Assembly: GCA_002839805.1 (NCBI GenBank)
Contig: PGYT01000001.1
Coordinates: 126,770-190,769 of the forward strand
Direction of reading: 5' to 3'
DNA from: Ignavibacteriae bacterium HGW-Ignavibacteriae-2
GTDB lineage: Bacteria > Bacteroidota > Ignavibacteria > Ignavibacteriales > Melioribacteraceae
Length of the DNA: 64,000 nt
Shown one piece after another: positions 39,267 through 48,423 of the stretch. A model generated the notes under the pieces. That model searched no databases. It was not told the origin of the DNA and saw only the letters and a list, made by a program, of their open reading frames with translations. Position 1 is the first letter of the stretch. Each line of letters begins with the position of its first letter. The translations under genes and the position numbers were made by a program.

Positions 39267-39388
39267 GTAAAAGTCCTTTGATTATTATACACAATAGAAT
39301 ATTACTTACAGCACAAAAAATATTACCGGGATTAATCCAGCTGAATAATATCTATTAACTTTCCGGTGATATAAAATTTTCATTTATA

Positions 39389-40282
39389 TTAATTATATAA
39401 AAACAACATCGCTATCATTATCATCAGCACAAGACTCAATCCGATAAACAGAGCCGAAAAACCAAAAATACGTGCAATTCTCAAAAATTTAGGACGCGGA
39501 GCTTCCACAATCATTTCTTCCAATTTGCCTGACTTTAACAATTCTTCGTACTGTCTTGGTCTGTCTTCTTTAAATTCTTCCAACTCAACGCAACCAGTAA
39601 AAATTACAGTGTCCATTGGAAATTTATCGGGCCTGAAATGTGTATTAAAAAAGTGAACTGTAAAAATAAATCCAGTAGCCAATAGTGCTTCATCACTATG
39701 GATTATGGAAGCAACGTTAATAAACCAACCAGGCAAACCTAAACTTGTAAAAAATTCGGGAAACCATAAAATCAATCCGCTGAATCCTATAATAGCCACA
39801 CCCCAAAAAACCGCAAAATAATCGAACTTTTCCCAATATGTCCATCTACCATATTTTGGTCTGGGTCCGCGGCCAAAAAACCATTTCATCGTTTGAACAA
39901 ATTCTGTTAAATCCCGTAATTGCGGAACCATAGAATTTTCACCAGAAAGCATATATTTAAGCGGTCGTTTTTCCAACTTAATTTTTTTTATAAGGTAAAA
40001 CAGATGCAATCCGAAATAGGCGAATGTTACTACTGCTGCCATTCGGTGTAATATTCCGGTTACCTGATATCCGCCCAAAATTTTTGAAAGTGTTTGAAAT
40101 ATTCCTATTCCGGAAAACTTAATAATCATTCCAGTTAAAGCTAACGTCAAAAAACTGACAATTACCATAACATGCAATAAACGAGTGTACGCGTCAAATC
40201 TTTGAATATATACTTTTTTCACCGGTGCTGTATTTTCTTCTTCTAATTTATTAGTTTCAACCGAATCGTTAGTTTGATCCAT
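39389..40282 (-). CDS. Cytochrome b membrane subunit (FdnI/HydC-like), partner of the 23-haem cytochrome
   Basis: The 297-residue protein has about five membrane helices. Histidines suit two b haems (RLLHVMV, ILHRMAAV...FGLHLFYL, IIHSDEALL...VHFFNTHFRP). Its core aligns with the C-terminal half of the 793-residue fused protein: both have an aromatic FW/VWG segment, GLILWFP and the HFRP/MFRP-then-FPM/YPM segment. ATG 40282 is preferred over an upstream ATG at 40315 because AAAGG lies seven bases before it. The start overlaps the 3' end of the 23-haem gene by 14 bases, so the two are translationally coupled and probably form one quinol-oxidising complex. Confidence 0.9.
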   Translation of the reverse strand: MDQTNDSVETNKLEEENTAPVKKVYIQRFDAYTRLLHVMVIVSFLTLALTGMIIKFSGIGIFQTLSKILGGYQVTGILHRMAAVVTFAYFGLHLFYLIKKIKLEKRPLKYMLSGENSMVPQLRDLTEFVQTMKWFFGRGPRPKYGRWTYWEKFDYFAVFWGVAIIGFSGLILWFPEFFTSLGLPGWFINVASIIHSDEALLATGFIFTVHFFNTHFRPDKFPMDTVIFTGCVELEEFKEDRPRQYEELLKSGKLEEMIVEAPRPKFLRIARIFGFSALFIGLSLVLMIMIAMLFLYN

Positions 40283-42515
40283 GCTTTTTCCTTTTCTGTT
40301 TTTTCTTTTCTGCAAGGGCTCGAGGCAGCCACAACAATGTGTGTAATCCGAAAAATGAGAATGTACTGACTAACAATATTGTCATCGCCCAAAAAGTGTA
40401 AAACAATATTGGATATTTTTCTTTATCGTGATGGGTTGCATGAGTTAAATATCCTACGAACATTTTATTAGAATTGGGATGACAGGATTTGCAAGTTTCA
40501 ACAATATTATTTCGGCTTAATTTTGACGCTGGGTTATACGTTGGCAATATATCGTGTGAACCATGACAATCCTGACATTTAGCCACTGCGCCCGACCCTA
40601 ACTTCGATACTTTTCCGTGAAAAGTATCAAAATAAGTTTCGGTAACATCTTTGTGGCATTTGCCGCACTGATTCATTATTTGTTCTTTAAATCCCGGTAC
40701 ATCTATTCTTACAATTGTGTGCGATTCGTGACAACTTGAGCAGTTGGGCAATTTTTTATCCGTTTTAGTCACTTCAGCACTGTGAACGCTATGTCTGAAT
40801 TTTTCATAAATACCTAAATGACAAGTCGCGCAAGTTTCAGCAATATTTTGGTCACTTACAGAAGAAAGAGGGTCCGAGGCCGGCAATTCTAAATGACTTG
40901 TATGACAATCGATGCAGGTGGCGGTTACAGTAAGGCCGCTTTCCAATAATCCTTTTCCATGCACACTGGTGGCGTAATTCTTCATAATTTCACTATCGCT
41001 GCTGGATGAGGAAACATTTTTATCCCCTTCGTGTTTATGGCATTTAGCGCATAACTTAGGGATATTTGTTCTAAATGTTATTGAGGTTACATCCTTTTTT
41101 GACTGGGTATTATGAGTGCCATGGCAATCAGTACAATACGGCGCGTTTTCTTTTCCACTGTTGAATAAAGTACCGTGAATGCTTGAGTTATAATTATCCA
41201 CATGCTCTGCGTGGCAGGAAGAACAATCAACTTTCCCGGAATTTAAACAAATCGGATTGTTTTTATCGTTTACATTTGTATGGCATTTAACACAAGAATT
41301 GTCTTTATGAACAGAATTATTAAATCCTTTAATATCAACATGCAGAGATATTTTTTTCCCGTTTACAGTCTTAAAGATATTTTCTTTTTCGTGACACGAA
41401 ATGCAAAGTTTATCCGTAAAATTGGTATCGTAAAAAACCCTTCTAACCTTGTGGGGCTGATGGCAATCAATACACGCGGGTATTCTATTCGGCTGCTGTT
41501 CCCATAATTTACCATCAATAACTTTTATATGAACTTTTTCAATTTGCACATGGCATTGTGTACATGTTTTAGGAATATTTTTTCGGTTAATTGATGAATT
41601 TGGGTCTTCATGAGGAAGTATATTATGTGAAAAATGACAATCTGTGCAAACTGCCGAAACTATCAAACCTCTCTTAAATAGTCCATCGCCATGGATCGAT
41701 TCAGAATAATCTTCCAATATGTGTCTCTGACTAATGGATTTTAATTCTGAAATTTTTGTGCCGTCTTTATGGCAATCGCCGCACAAAGAAGGAATATTCA
41801 TCTTATAAGTTTTGGAATTCGGATTTTTTGATGATTCTATTTTATGAGAATTATGACATGTAATACAATTTGGCGCAAGCGCCTTTCCTTTAGTAAGCGC
41901 CTTCCCATGCAAACTACTTTCAAAATTTTTTACAGCATTTTCATGACAGTCCAAACATAAATCGTGTAATTCTCCCTCGCTGAATTTGGACTTTGTTATC
42001 GAGTGAGCAGAATTACCGTGGCAATCTACACAAGATGGAGCTTTTTCACCGGCTTTAAATTTTTCGTAATGGATGCTTTGAGTATAACCTTTTACCGCTT
42101 GGTCTTTGTGACATGTAATGCAAAAATCGGGACCTTGTTTAATAAGTGTGGATGACTTTTGGATAGAATGTTTGGAATGACAGCTGAAACAAGTAACATT
42201 TTTCTTATTATGTATACTTTTTTCATAATCTTCTGTGTCGTGACAATTGCTGCATTCAACTTTATAAATCATTTCCCCTTTACGATGCGGCAATTCATCG
42301 GGCTCAAAATCTTCATGGCAGTCGTTACATGAAAGTTCAGAATGTATTGATTTGTTAAAATGTTCACTCGATATATATAATGATACTTCCTTACCTTTTC
42401 TTTCGGTTACAAGAGTGTTATCAGAATGACAATCCAGACACTCCTGGTTTTGAGCCGAAACGTCCAACACAATTAAAGAAACGGAAATAAAAGTAAAAAG
42501 TACAAATTTTTTCAT
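40269..42515 (-). CDS. 23-haem c-type cytochrome with C-terminal membrane anchor
   Basis: The 748-residue protein begins with a signal peptide (ends DVSAQ). It holds twenty-three CxxCH motifs, from CLDCH near residue 26 to CKSCH near residue 680, followed by one membrane helix (FWAMTILLVSTFSFFGLHTLL) and a basic tail. Many spacer histidines (for example SESIHG, HGKGL) could be distal haem ligands. Two blocks of the protein are clearly duplicated, ending in NILPHEDPNSS and LELPASDPLSS. It most likely forms a long periplasmic haem wire docked to the cytochrome b encoded by the overlapping downstream gene. A weak sigma-54-like element lies upstream. Confidence 0.93.
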   Translation of the reverse strand: MKKFVLFTFISVSLIVLDVSAQNQECLDCHSDNTLVTERKGKEVSLYISSEHFNKSIHSELSCNDCHEDFEPDELPHRKGEMIYKVECSNCHDTEDYEKSIHNKKNVTCFSCHSKHSIQKSSTLIKQGPDFCITCHKDQAVKGYTQSIHYEKFKAGEKAPSCVDCHGNSAHSITKSKFSEGELHDLCLDCHENAVKNFESSLHGKALTKGKALAPNCITCHNSHKIESSKNPNSKTYKMNIPSLCGDCHKDGTKISELKSISQRHILEDYSESIHGDGLFKRGLIVSAVCTDCHFSHNILPHEDPNSSINRKNIPKTCTQCHVQIEKVHIKVIDGKLWEQQPNRIPACIDCHQPHKVRRVFYDTNFTDKLCISCHEKENIFKTVNGKKISLHVDIKGFNNSVHKDNSCVKCHTNVNDKNNPICLNSGKVDCSSCHAEHVDNYNSSIHGTLFNSGKENAPYCTDCHGTHNTQSKKDVTSITFRTNIPKLCAKCHKHEGDKNVSSSSSDSEIMKNYATSVHGKGLLESGLTVTATCIDCHTSHLELPASDPLSSVSDQNIAETCATCHLGIYEKFRHSVHSAEVTKTDKKLPNCSSCHESHTIVRIDVPGFKEQIMNQCGKCHKDVTETYFDTFHGKVSKLGSGAVAKCQDCHGSHDILPTYNPASKLSRNNIVETCKSCHPNSNKMFVGYLTHATHHDKEKYPILFYTFWAMTILLVSTFSFFGLHTLLWLPRALAEKKKQKRKKHGSN

Positions 42516-42858
42516 TCTTGAATCTTATATTTAATGATATAATGGCTTTTTATCTTTTATTATTTCATACAAATTGTTTGCCAAAAGATCTATTCGAAAA
42601 TAGCTGATAAAGTAGGCTATTTAAGTACTTTTGTCAATTTTGATTATTTTGTTGTATTTATTCCAAACTTTAGGAAACATTGAAAAAGAATATATCAGAA
42701 ATAGATGAGTGAAAACAGAATAAAAGAGTTCTATATCTTTTAACAAAATTATAGAGAATAGGTTTAATTGTCAACTAATAATATTTATTGATTTTGTCTA
42801 TTATTCAGTTTATTACTATAAGGACTTAAAAAACGATTGAGTAAACACAAAACTATAA
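42516..42858. other. Intergenic region upstream of the 23-haem cytochrome operon
   Basis: No protein-like frame is visible in this AT-rich stretch. It holds the promoter of the minus-strand cytochrome operon, with a sigma-54-like sequence at 42568-42584. It is bounded by the terminator hairpin of the preceding minus-strand gene at 42859-42883. Confidence 0.55.
42568..42584 (-). promoter_or_regulatory. Candidate sigma-54 promoter of the 23-haem/cytochrome b operon
   Basis: On the minus strand TTGGCAAACAATTTGTA places GG and GT at the correct -24/-12 spacing. The -24 half is good (TTGGCA), while the -12 half reads TTTGT instead of TTGC, a weakening deviation. The implied leader before the ATG at 42515 is about 40 bases. 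The presence of a dedicated sigma-54 activator in the same locus raises its plausibility. Confidence 0.35.
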
Positions 42859-42883
42859 TTCCCCGGTCTATTCAACCGGGGAA
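42859..42883 (-). terminator. Terminator-like hairpin after the RsbRD_N-like gene
   Basis: TTCCCCGGT (42859-42867) and ACCGGGGAA (42875-42883) form a 9-bp stem with a seven-base loop. It is about 30 bases past the stop of the minus-strand gene at 42914, with a short T-rich stretch after it on that strand. Confidence 0.7.
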
Positions 42884-42913
42884 AATAACTTATATAATAA
42901 AAGTTGAGACGAA

Positions 42914-43462
42914 TTAATATACGTGCCTCCAGATAATGTCGTCATTATCCAGATCATCTTCATCCAAAGATCCTTTGAACATTAAGTTATCCAATTCGCC
43001 TGAGCTGAATTTATTTGAATTTTCAAGCTTTTCTATCATAGCGCTGTTATATCCGCGTATAATATAAAAATTACCCAAATCAAAGAAATTACCTAGAGTA
43101 CAAATCAAATTTACAGCCTCAGCGGAGCCGAGTTCCTTAGTAAACTCAATATCATCATTAATTTCCTTGAATAATACCTTTTTATCTAAAAAGAACGCAT
43201 AGTTAATTTCAGTAAGGGCAAAACCTTCTTTAAATCTTTTTGCGCCTAAACCTTCAAAATATTGTTCCGCTGTTGCGTTGGAAGCGCCACTTTCGAACCA
43301 TTCAATTAGGTTTTTATAAACGGCATTATTCCTTTTTTTTAATTCCTCTTCAGATAAATTTTTGTAATGATCCATAAAATCTAAATGAAGAATTTCTTTT
43401 GACCAATTTTCAGCGAGGTTGGGAATCCGGGATTTTATAAATGAAATAACTTTATCTTGCAT
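42914..43462 (-). CDS. RsbRD N-terminal-domain-like helical protein
   Basis: The 182-residue soluble, helical protein begins MQDKVISFIKSRIPNLAENW and continues with an N-Y/F-L-Q-hydrophobic pattern. This resembles the N-terminal sensory domain of RsbRD-type stressosome proteins and some histidine kinases (RsbRD_N). No STAS or kinase domain follows. The C-terminal ~30 residues are very acidic (GSLDEDDLDNDD). GGAGG lies five bases before ATG 43462; a TTG twelve bases upstream is less likely. The assignment is a fold-level guess. It is transcribed in the same direction as the acyl-CoA synthetase fusion, with a 70-base gap between them. Confidence 0.55.
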   Translation of the reverse strand: MQDKVISFIKSRIPNLAENWSKEILHLDFMDHYKNLSEEELKKRNNAVYKNLIEWFESGASNATAEQYFEGLGAKRFKEGFALTEINYAFFLDKKVLFKEINDDIEFTKELGSAEAVNLICTLGNFFDLGNFYIIRGYNSAMIEKLENSNKFSSGELDNLMFKGSLDEDDLDNDDIIWRHVY

Positions 43463-43546
43463 ATCCACCTCCAATAATTTGTTATTAACAATTTTTACAA
43501 AAAATGACTCAAAAATAATAGGAAAATTATAATCTATTTTCCGTTA

Positions 43547-46015
43547 TTATACATAATTTTTCTGAGCCTCTTTATTGACCAAATCAAAAACAGTGTCAGT
43601 CAAACTTTCGTAAGTATGATCACCCGGGTAAACAGGGTCTAAAAATTTAATCCGAATTTTCTTAAATGGTCGTGGAATTAAACTTCCCTTTGGTAATGCT
43701 TCAAACGCACCTCTTATTGAAACAGGAATAATAGGAATATTAAGTTCTCGGCTCAAAATAGCAAAAGTTTTTTTGTATTGACCAAGATTTCCATTTGTTG
43801 TTCTGGTTCCTTCGGGGAAAATTATAATATTTTTTCCTTTTTTCAACACTTCCGCCATTTTTTGCAACGATTGTTTCAACTCTTTATTTATATCCATCAC
43901 TATAACATTATGTTTATTCGCCATAAATTTAAGAAACCAATTGCTAACATGTTTTTCTTTCGCATAGAAATACGTATTCCGGAATAATCTATCTTTTAAC
44001 GAAACACTGACAAACAAACCGTCAAAAAAACTTTGATGGTTTGGAGCAATGATAAGCGGACCATCGGGCAGTTTTTTATTTCCTTCAATTTTAAGACGGA
44101 AATAAACTTTAAGAAAAAGTTTTGATAAAAACTTAAGCATAGAATATGTATACCAGCTCTTAGGTAATGTTAGATTAATTTTCTCTTTAAAAATCTCTCC
44201 CCAATTAATTTCTTCTACATCCATTTTTGTTTTGGTTTGTTCAATATGTTCGGCTAATTTTTCAACAGTTGGGTATTTGGAAAAATACTCGTCTTTAAAA
44301 GCTGTTCCAAAAGTATTGTTCAAAAAGACCTGCAGCGTAACTTTATCCAATGAATCCAGACTTAAGTCAATTTCCAAATGATCCGAGGGATGAATTACAA
44401 TGTTTTTAAGTTCTTTTAAAAAATTCTTAAGTATCTGATACTCTTCGGAATCCGGTTCGTGTTCTGCTTCTGTTTTCTCTTTATCATGTTTAAGAACAAG
44501 TTCAGGAAGCATAAATCTTTTTAATTTACTTAATCTAGTACGAGGAAGAGCCTCGTTTACAAGAGTAAAATCGGCGATTTTTTTGTAGGGCGAAACTTTC
44601 CCGTTATAATTATCAACTACTTGCCATTTGAAAGCTTCTTCCAAATTGGGAATACTTAAATTATGGATCGCTGCAAAATCGGGAAAAATAACAGCGTGCA
44701 GACGGTCTTCTCTCATAAATACACCCGCTTCGGAAACCAATTCGTAATCGCTTAATTTAGTCTCAATTTCTTCCGGATTAATATTCTTACCATTTGAAAG
44801 AATAATTATTTCTTTTTTTCTGCCTGTAATAAATAGAAATCCTTCATCGTCAAAATAACCTAAATCACCGGTATGCAGCCAACCGTCTATTAAAATTGCG
44901 TTGGTTTCTTCAGGCCGATTAAAATATCCTTTCATGATATTGGGACCTTTCGCGCAAACTTCCCCATCCATAATTTTCGCTTCCGTTCCGGGAAGTATTT
45001 CGCCTGGCGAGCCGACTTTTACCCTGCCTGGACGAGTAAAAGTAATCATAGGCGCAGCTTCGGTCATACCAAAACCCTCTAAAATTTCGAAGCCAAGAGT
45101 TTTGAAATCGCGTGCAACATTTTCATCTAATTTAGCACCACCGCATATCATATCCTTAACATGTCCACCAAAACGTTCATGTACTTTCTTAAATATTTTT
45201 TTTGAAAACGCAGGTGAGTCGATTTTTTCGGCAAGACTAAATAAAGTTTTCGCCACAAAACTTTTGTTGATTTTATCTTTAATTCCTTTACGAATCATTG
45301 CGTATAATCGAGGTACACCTAAAACTAGTGTAATTTTATTATCCTGGAGAGTTTTAATAATATCTTCCCCCGACATTGAGGGTGACAAAGCCATAGTCCC
45401 GCCTGCGTAAAGCGGAGCCACAATTGTCCCTATCAGTGGGAAAATATGATGCAATGGAAGCAATACCAATATTCTATCATCTGCCGTATAAATAGGGATA
45501 TCCCGGGCGACCGAATAAAGGTTCGAGAGAATATTCTGATACGTTAACATAACTCCTTTTGGACTTCCGGTAGTGCCGGAAGTATAAATTATTAATGCTG
45601 TATCATCCATATTAAATTCGGGGAATGTAATGTTTGCTTCATCAGCGGCACTCTCCTTTATATTATCCATCAACATAATAACCGGATTGTAACCTGCTAT
45701 TTCAACTGCTTTTTCCAAAACAGCTTTTGATTCTTCCGATGTAAATATTATTTCCGGTCGACAGTCGGATAAAATATATGCTACCTCATCGGAAGTTGAC
45801 ATATAATCAATAGGAACAACTATAGAAGAATTGACCCATCCGGAGTATAACGCATAAATCCATTCGGGTCTGTTGCCGCAGAAAATCGCTATTTTTTCCG
45901 CTTTAATGTCTGAAGTTAAAGAAGAATAGTTATTAATTTCGGTCAATAATTTTTTATAACTGATTATTTGCTGACCATTTACTATTGCAGTTTTATTATG
46001 ATCTTTTAAGAACAC
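43547..46015 (-). CDS. Acyl-CoA/ACP synthetase - acyl carrier - PlsC acyltransferase fusion
   Basis: The 822-residue protein has three parts. Residues ~1-490 are an ANL adenylating domain (IIYTSGTTGSPKGVMLT, GFGMTEAAP, GWLHTGDLGYFDD, GRKKEIIILSNGKNI). Residues ~515-595 resemble an acyl carrier domain with Ser555 in LSLDSLDKV. Residues ~620-822 are a 1-acylglycerol-3-phosphate acyltransferase (NHQSFFD, His660/Asp665; FPEGTRTT). It probably activates a fatty acid, loads it on its own carrier domain and transfers it to a lysophospholipid, like Aas of enterobacteria but with the PlsC domain at the C-terminus and a built-in carrier. It is cytoplasmic or membrane-associated. Confidence 0.92.
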   Translation of the reverse strand: MFLKDHNKTAIVNGQQIISYKKLLTEINNYSSLTSDIKAEKIAIFCGNRPEWIYALYSGWVNSSIVVPIDYMSTSDEVAYILSDCRPEIIFTSEESKAVLEKAVEIAGYNPVIMLMDNIKESAADEANITFPEFNMDDTALIIYTSGTTGSPKGVMLTYQNILSNLYSVARDIPIYTADDRILVLLPLHHIFPLIGTIVAPLYAGGTMALSPSMSGEDIIKTLQDNKITLVLGVPRLYAMIRKGIKDKINKSFVAKTLFSLAEKIDSPAFSKKIFKKVHERFGGHVKDMICGGAKLDENVARDFKTLGFEILEGFGMTEAAPMITFTRPGRVKVGSPGEILPGTEAKIMDGEVCAKGPNIMKGYFNRPEETNAILIDGWLHTGDLGYFDDEGFLFITGRKKEIIILSNGKNINPEEIETKLSDYELVSEAGVFMREDRLHAVIFPDFAAIHNLSIPNLEEAFKWQVVDNYNGKVSPYKKIADFTLVNEALPRTRLSKLKRFMLPELVLKHDKEKTEAEHEPDSEEYQILKNFLKELKNIVIHPSDHLEIDLSLDSLDKVTLQVFLNNTFGTAFKDEYFSKYPTVEKLAEHIEQTKTKMDVEEINWGEIFKEKINLTLPKSWYTYSMLKFLSKLFLKVYFRLKIEGNKKLPDGPLIIAPNHQSFFDGLFVSVSLKDRLFRNTYFYAKEKHVSNWFLKFMANKHNVIVMDINKELKQSLQKMAEVLKKGKNIIIFPEGTRTTNGNLGQYKKTFAILSRELNIPIIPVSIRGAFEALPKGSLIPRPFKKIRIKFLDPVYPGDHTYESLTDTVFDLVNKEAQKNYV

Positions 46016-46160
46016 GTCTCACTCATTTATTGTTAATAAAGACACTAAATTTTATACAAAAAAAACATGAAATAAAAGTGAAATTATTCAGATATAATTG
46101 TCCTTATGGAATTAGAATATTTTTATTATTTTTAAACTTCTCATCATAAGCTAAAAAACC

Positions 46161-48398
46161 ATGAAAAAAACAATTATTGTAATCCATCTTATATTCATTT
46201 CTTTAACTTTTTCAAGTTTTTCCCAATCTCTTGTTAATAAAACTACTGTTAGACAAATAGCATCAGGTGTAAAACATTATCATGTAACGTTATCAGAAAA
46301 ACCTTGGAATCTTAATGTATTGGAAATTGATTTGACAAATTCTCTTATTCATATGGAAACCTCAACTGCAAATGATAATATAGTGGGAAATGAAAGAACC
46401 AGTTCGCAGGCAATTCGAAAAAACAAGGAAGGCCACGAGGTAATAGGTGCGATAAACGGGGATTTTTACAATCCTGAAAATGGACTTATTATAGGGCAGC
46501 AGGTTATAAACGGGGAATTTCTTAAAAGCGAGCAGTCATCAAACTGGTCCGAAATTGCGTTCACGGAAAATAATGCTCCGCTTATAGGGCGATTTTCATT
46601 TACCGGCAGCGTTAAATGGAAGGATAAAACAAATACATTACATGGTGTAAATTCAACCCGTTATACGGATCATCTTGTAATGTATAATCACTTTTTCGGC
46701 AATAGCACAAGTACAAACCAATGGGGTTATGAAGTTTTATTAAAACCTGTTCAACCCTGGATTGTTAACGATACTGTAAAATGCGTGGTTCTGTCTGTAG
46801 AAAACAGAATAGGTAATATGAAAATTTCTGAAGGTAATGTGGTTCTTTCCGGGCATGGAACAAGCGAAACTTTTTTTAGCAATTTATCCTTGAATGATAC
46901 TGTTTCCATTTTTGCTGGATTAACAGCCGGTAAAAATAAAATAACTCAGTTGATAAGCGGGTTTCCAAAAATTGTGAAAGAAGGTAAGAATTATGCTTCC
47001 GAAGGTTATAAGGAAGAAGGCGGCAGTAAAACTTTTGATATTGAAAGACATCCAAGAACAGCTGTAGGTTTTAATGAAGACAAAACAAAATTTTTTATGT
47101 TTGTTGTTGATGGAAGACAAACGATTTCAATTGGTATGTCATTACAAGAACTGGCAGATGCAATGATAGAATTCGGGGTTTATGAAGGAATTAATTTAGA
47201 CGGAGGCGGATCATCGACAATGGTCGTAAAAAATAAAATAGTTAATTCTCCCTCAGACCTCAGCGAACGAGCCGTAGCCAATTCCTTGCTTGTAGTGAGT
47301 GCCGAACAAATGGAAATAGACAAAGTTACGCTTACACCGGACACAGTAGTTACTGATCTTACAAAACCAATTCAGTTTTATTTTACGAGCTTCGATAAAT
47401 ACGGTTATGAGCAGTCTTATAAATTTTCTGACGCGAGTACTTTTATAACTGATCCTTTAATTGGCAGTTTTACAAATAATGTTTTTACTCCTCTAAATAC
47501 GGGAACAACAAAATTGATATCTTCATTCAGCGACGTTGCGGATACAGCGACGATAAATGTTGAATACTACGAAGGTGAAAAGATTATCAGTTCGATGGAG
47601 AAAATTGATGATTGGTATATATCCGGAAAAGACATTGATACTCTTAAATCCAATGTTAATGTTTCAACATTTACAAAGTCGGAAGGCGAAGGATGTGTAG
47701 AATTAAACTACTATTTCACATATAAAACGGGTGTTACAAATTTCGCTTATATAAATACGGATATACCTATTTACGGAGTGCCCGAATCAATTAAAATTGA
47801 CGGATTGAGCGATGGATTAAAACATACTTTAGCGTTTTTTGTAACTGACGAAAACGGTGAGGAGTTTGGATTTTTATGTGATAATACGATGACGGAATCA
47901 ATTGAGTTTGAAACTTTTACCGCAAAACTTACAAACCCTATTAAAACAGTTGGCACTTCAAAATTTTATTTCCCAATCAGAATAAAAAAAATTGCAATTG
48001 CTTTGAACAGTTCTAAAACAGTAGATGCGATTTACAGAGGAACTATTTATCTCGATAACCTGAGAATCAAATATCCCAATGATCCAACTTCATTAGAAAC
48101 AAATTACATTCCTTCTAAATTTCAATTACAACAGAACTACCCCAATCCATTTAATCCATGTACAACAATTGAATATTCGTTTCCGCATTCTGAATTGGGA
48201 AGCAGTGACCCAATTTCAGTTTCTTTAATAGTTTATGACATTTTAGGGCATGAGGTTTCTACATTAGTGAATGAAAAACAGAACCCCGGTTCTTACAAAG
48301 TTGAGTTCAATGGTAAGAATCTTGCCACGGGAATTTATTTTTATAGATTAAAAGTCGGTAATATTGTTGATTCTAAACGAATGATTTTACTGAAATAA
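46161..48398 (+). CDS. Phosphodiester glycosidase (NAGPA-like) family protein with T9SS sorting domain
   Basis: The 745-residue secreted protein has a signal peptide (ending SFSQS). A NAGPA/DUF2233 domain (~50-380) carries VIGAINGDFYNPENG, RHPRTAVGFNEDKTKFFMFVVDGR and YEGINLDGGGSSTMVV. An Ig-like middle region and a beta-sandwich (~480-660) follow, then a T9SS type A domain with NYPNPFNPCTTIEY. The family includes the phosphodiester alpha-GlcNAcase 'uncovering enzyme'; bacterial members are thought to act on exopolysaccharide or wall phosphodiester sugars. The substrate is unknown. It is transcribed alone. Confidence 0.9.
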   Translation: MKKTIIVIHLIFISLTFSSFSQSLVNKTTVRQIASGVKHYHVTLSEKPWNLNVLEIDLTNSLIHMETSTANDNIVGNERTSSQAIRKNKEGHEVIGAINGDFYNPENGLIIGQQVINGEFLKSEQSSNWSEIAFTENNAPLIGRFSFTGSVKWKDKTNTLHGVNSTRYTDHLVMYNHFFGNSTSTNQWGYEVLLKPVQPWIVNDTVKCVVLSVENRIGNMKISEGNVVLSGHGTSETFFSNLSLNDTVSIFAGLTAGKNKITQLISGFPKIVKEGKNYASEGYKEEGGSKTFDIERHPRTAVGFNEDKTKFFMFVVDGRQTISIGMSLQELADAMIEFGVYEGINLDGGGSSTMVVKNKIVNSPSDLSERAVANSLLVVSAEQMEIDKVTLTPDTVVTDLTKPIQFYFTSFDKYGYEQSYKFSDASTFITDPLIGSFTNNVFTPLNTGTTKLISSFSDVADTATINVEYYEGEKIISSMEKIDDWYISGKDIDTLKSNVNVSTFTKSEGEGCVELNYYFTYKTGVTNFAYINTDIPIYGVPESIKIDGLSDGLKHTLAFFVTDENGEEFGFLCDNTMTESIEFETFTAKLTNPIKTVGTSKFYFPIRIKKIAIALNSSKTVDAIYRGTIYLDNLRIKYPNDPTSLETNYIPSKFQLQQNYPNPFNPCTTIEYSFPHSELGSSDPISVSLIVYDILGHEVSTLVNEKQNPGSYKVEFNGKNLATGIYFYRLKVGNIVDSKRMILLK

Positions 48399-48423
48399 AA
48401 AAAATGATTATTATAAAAATCGG

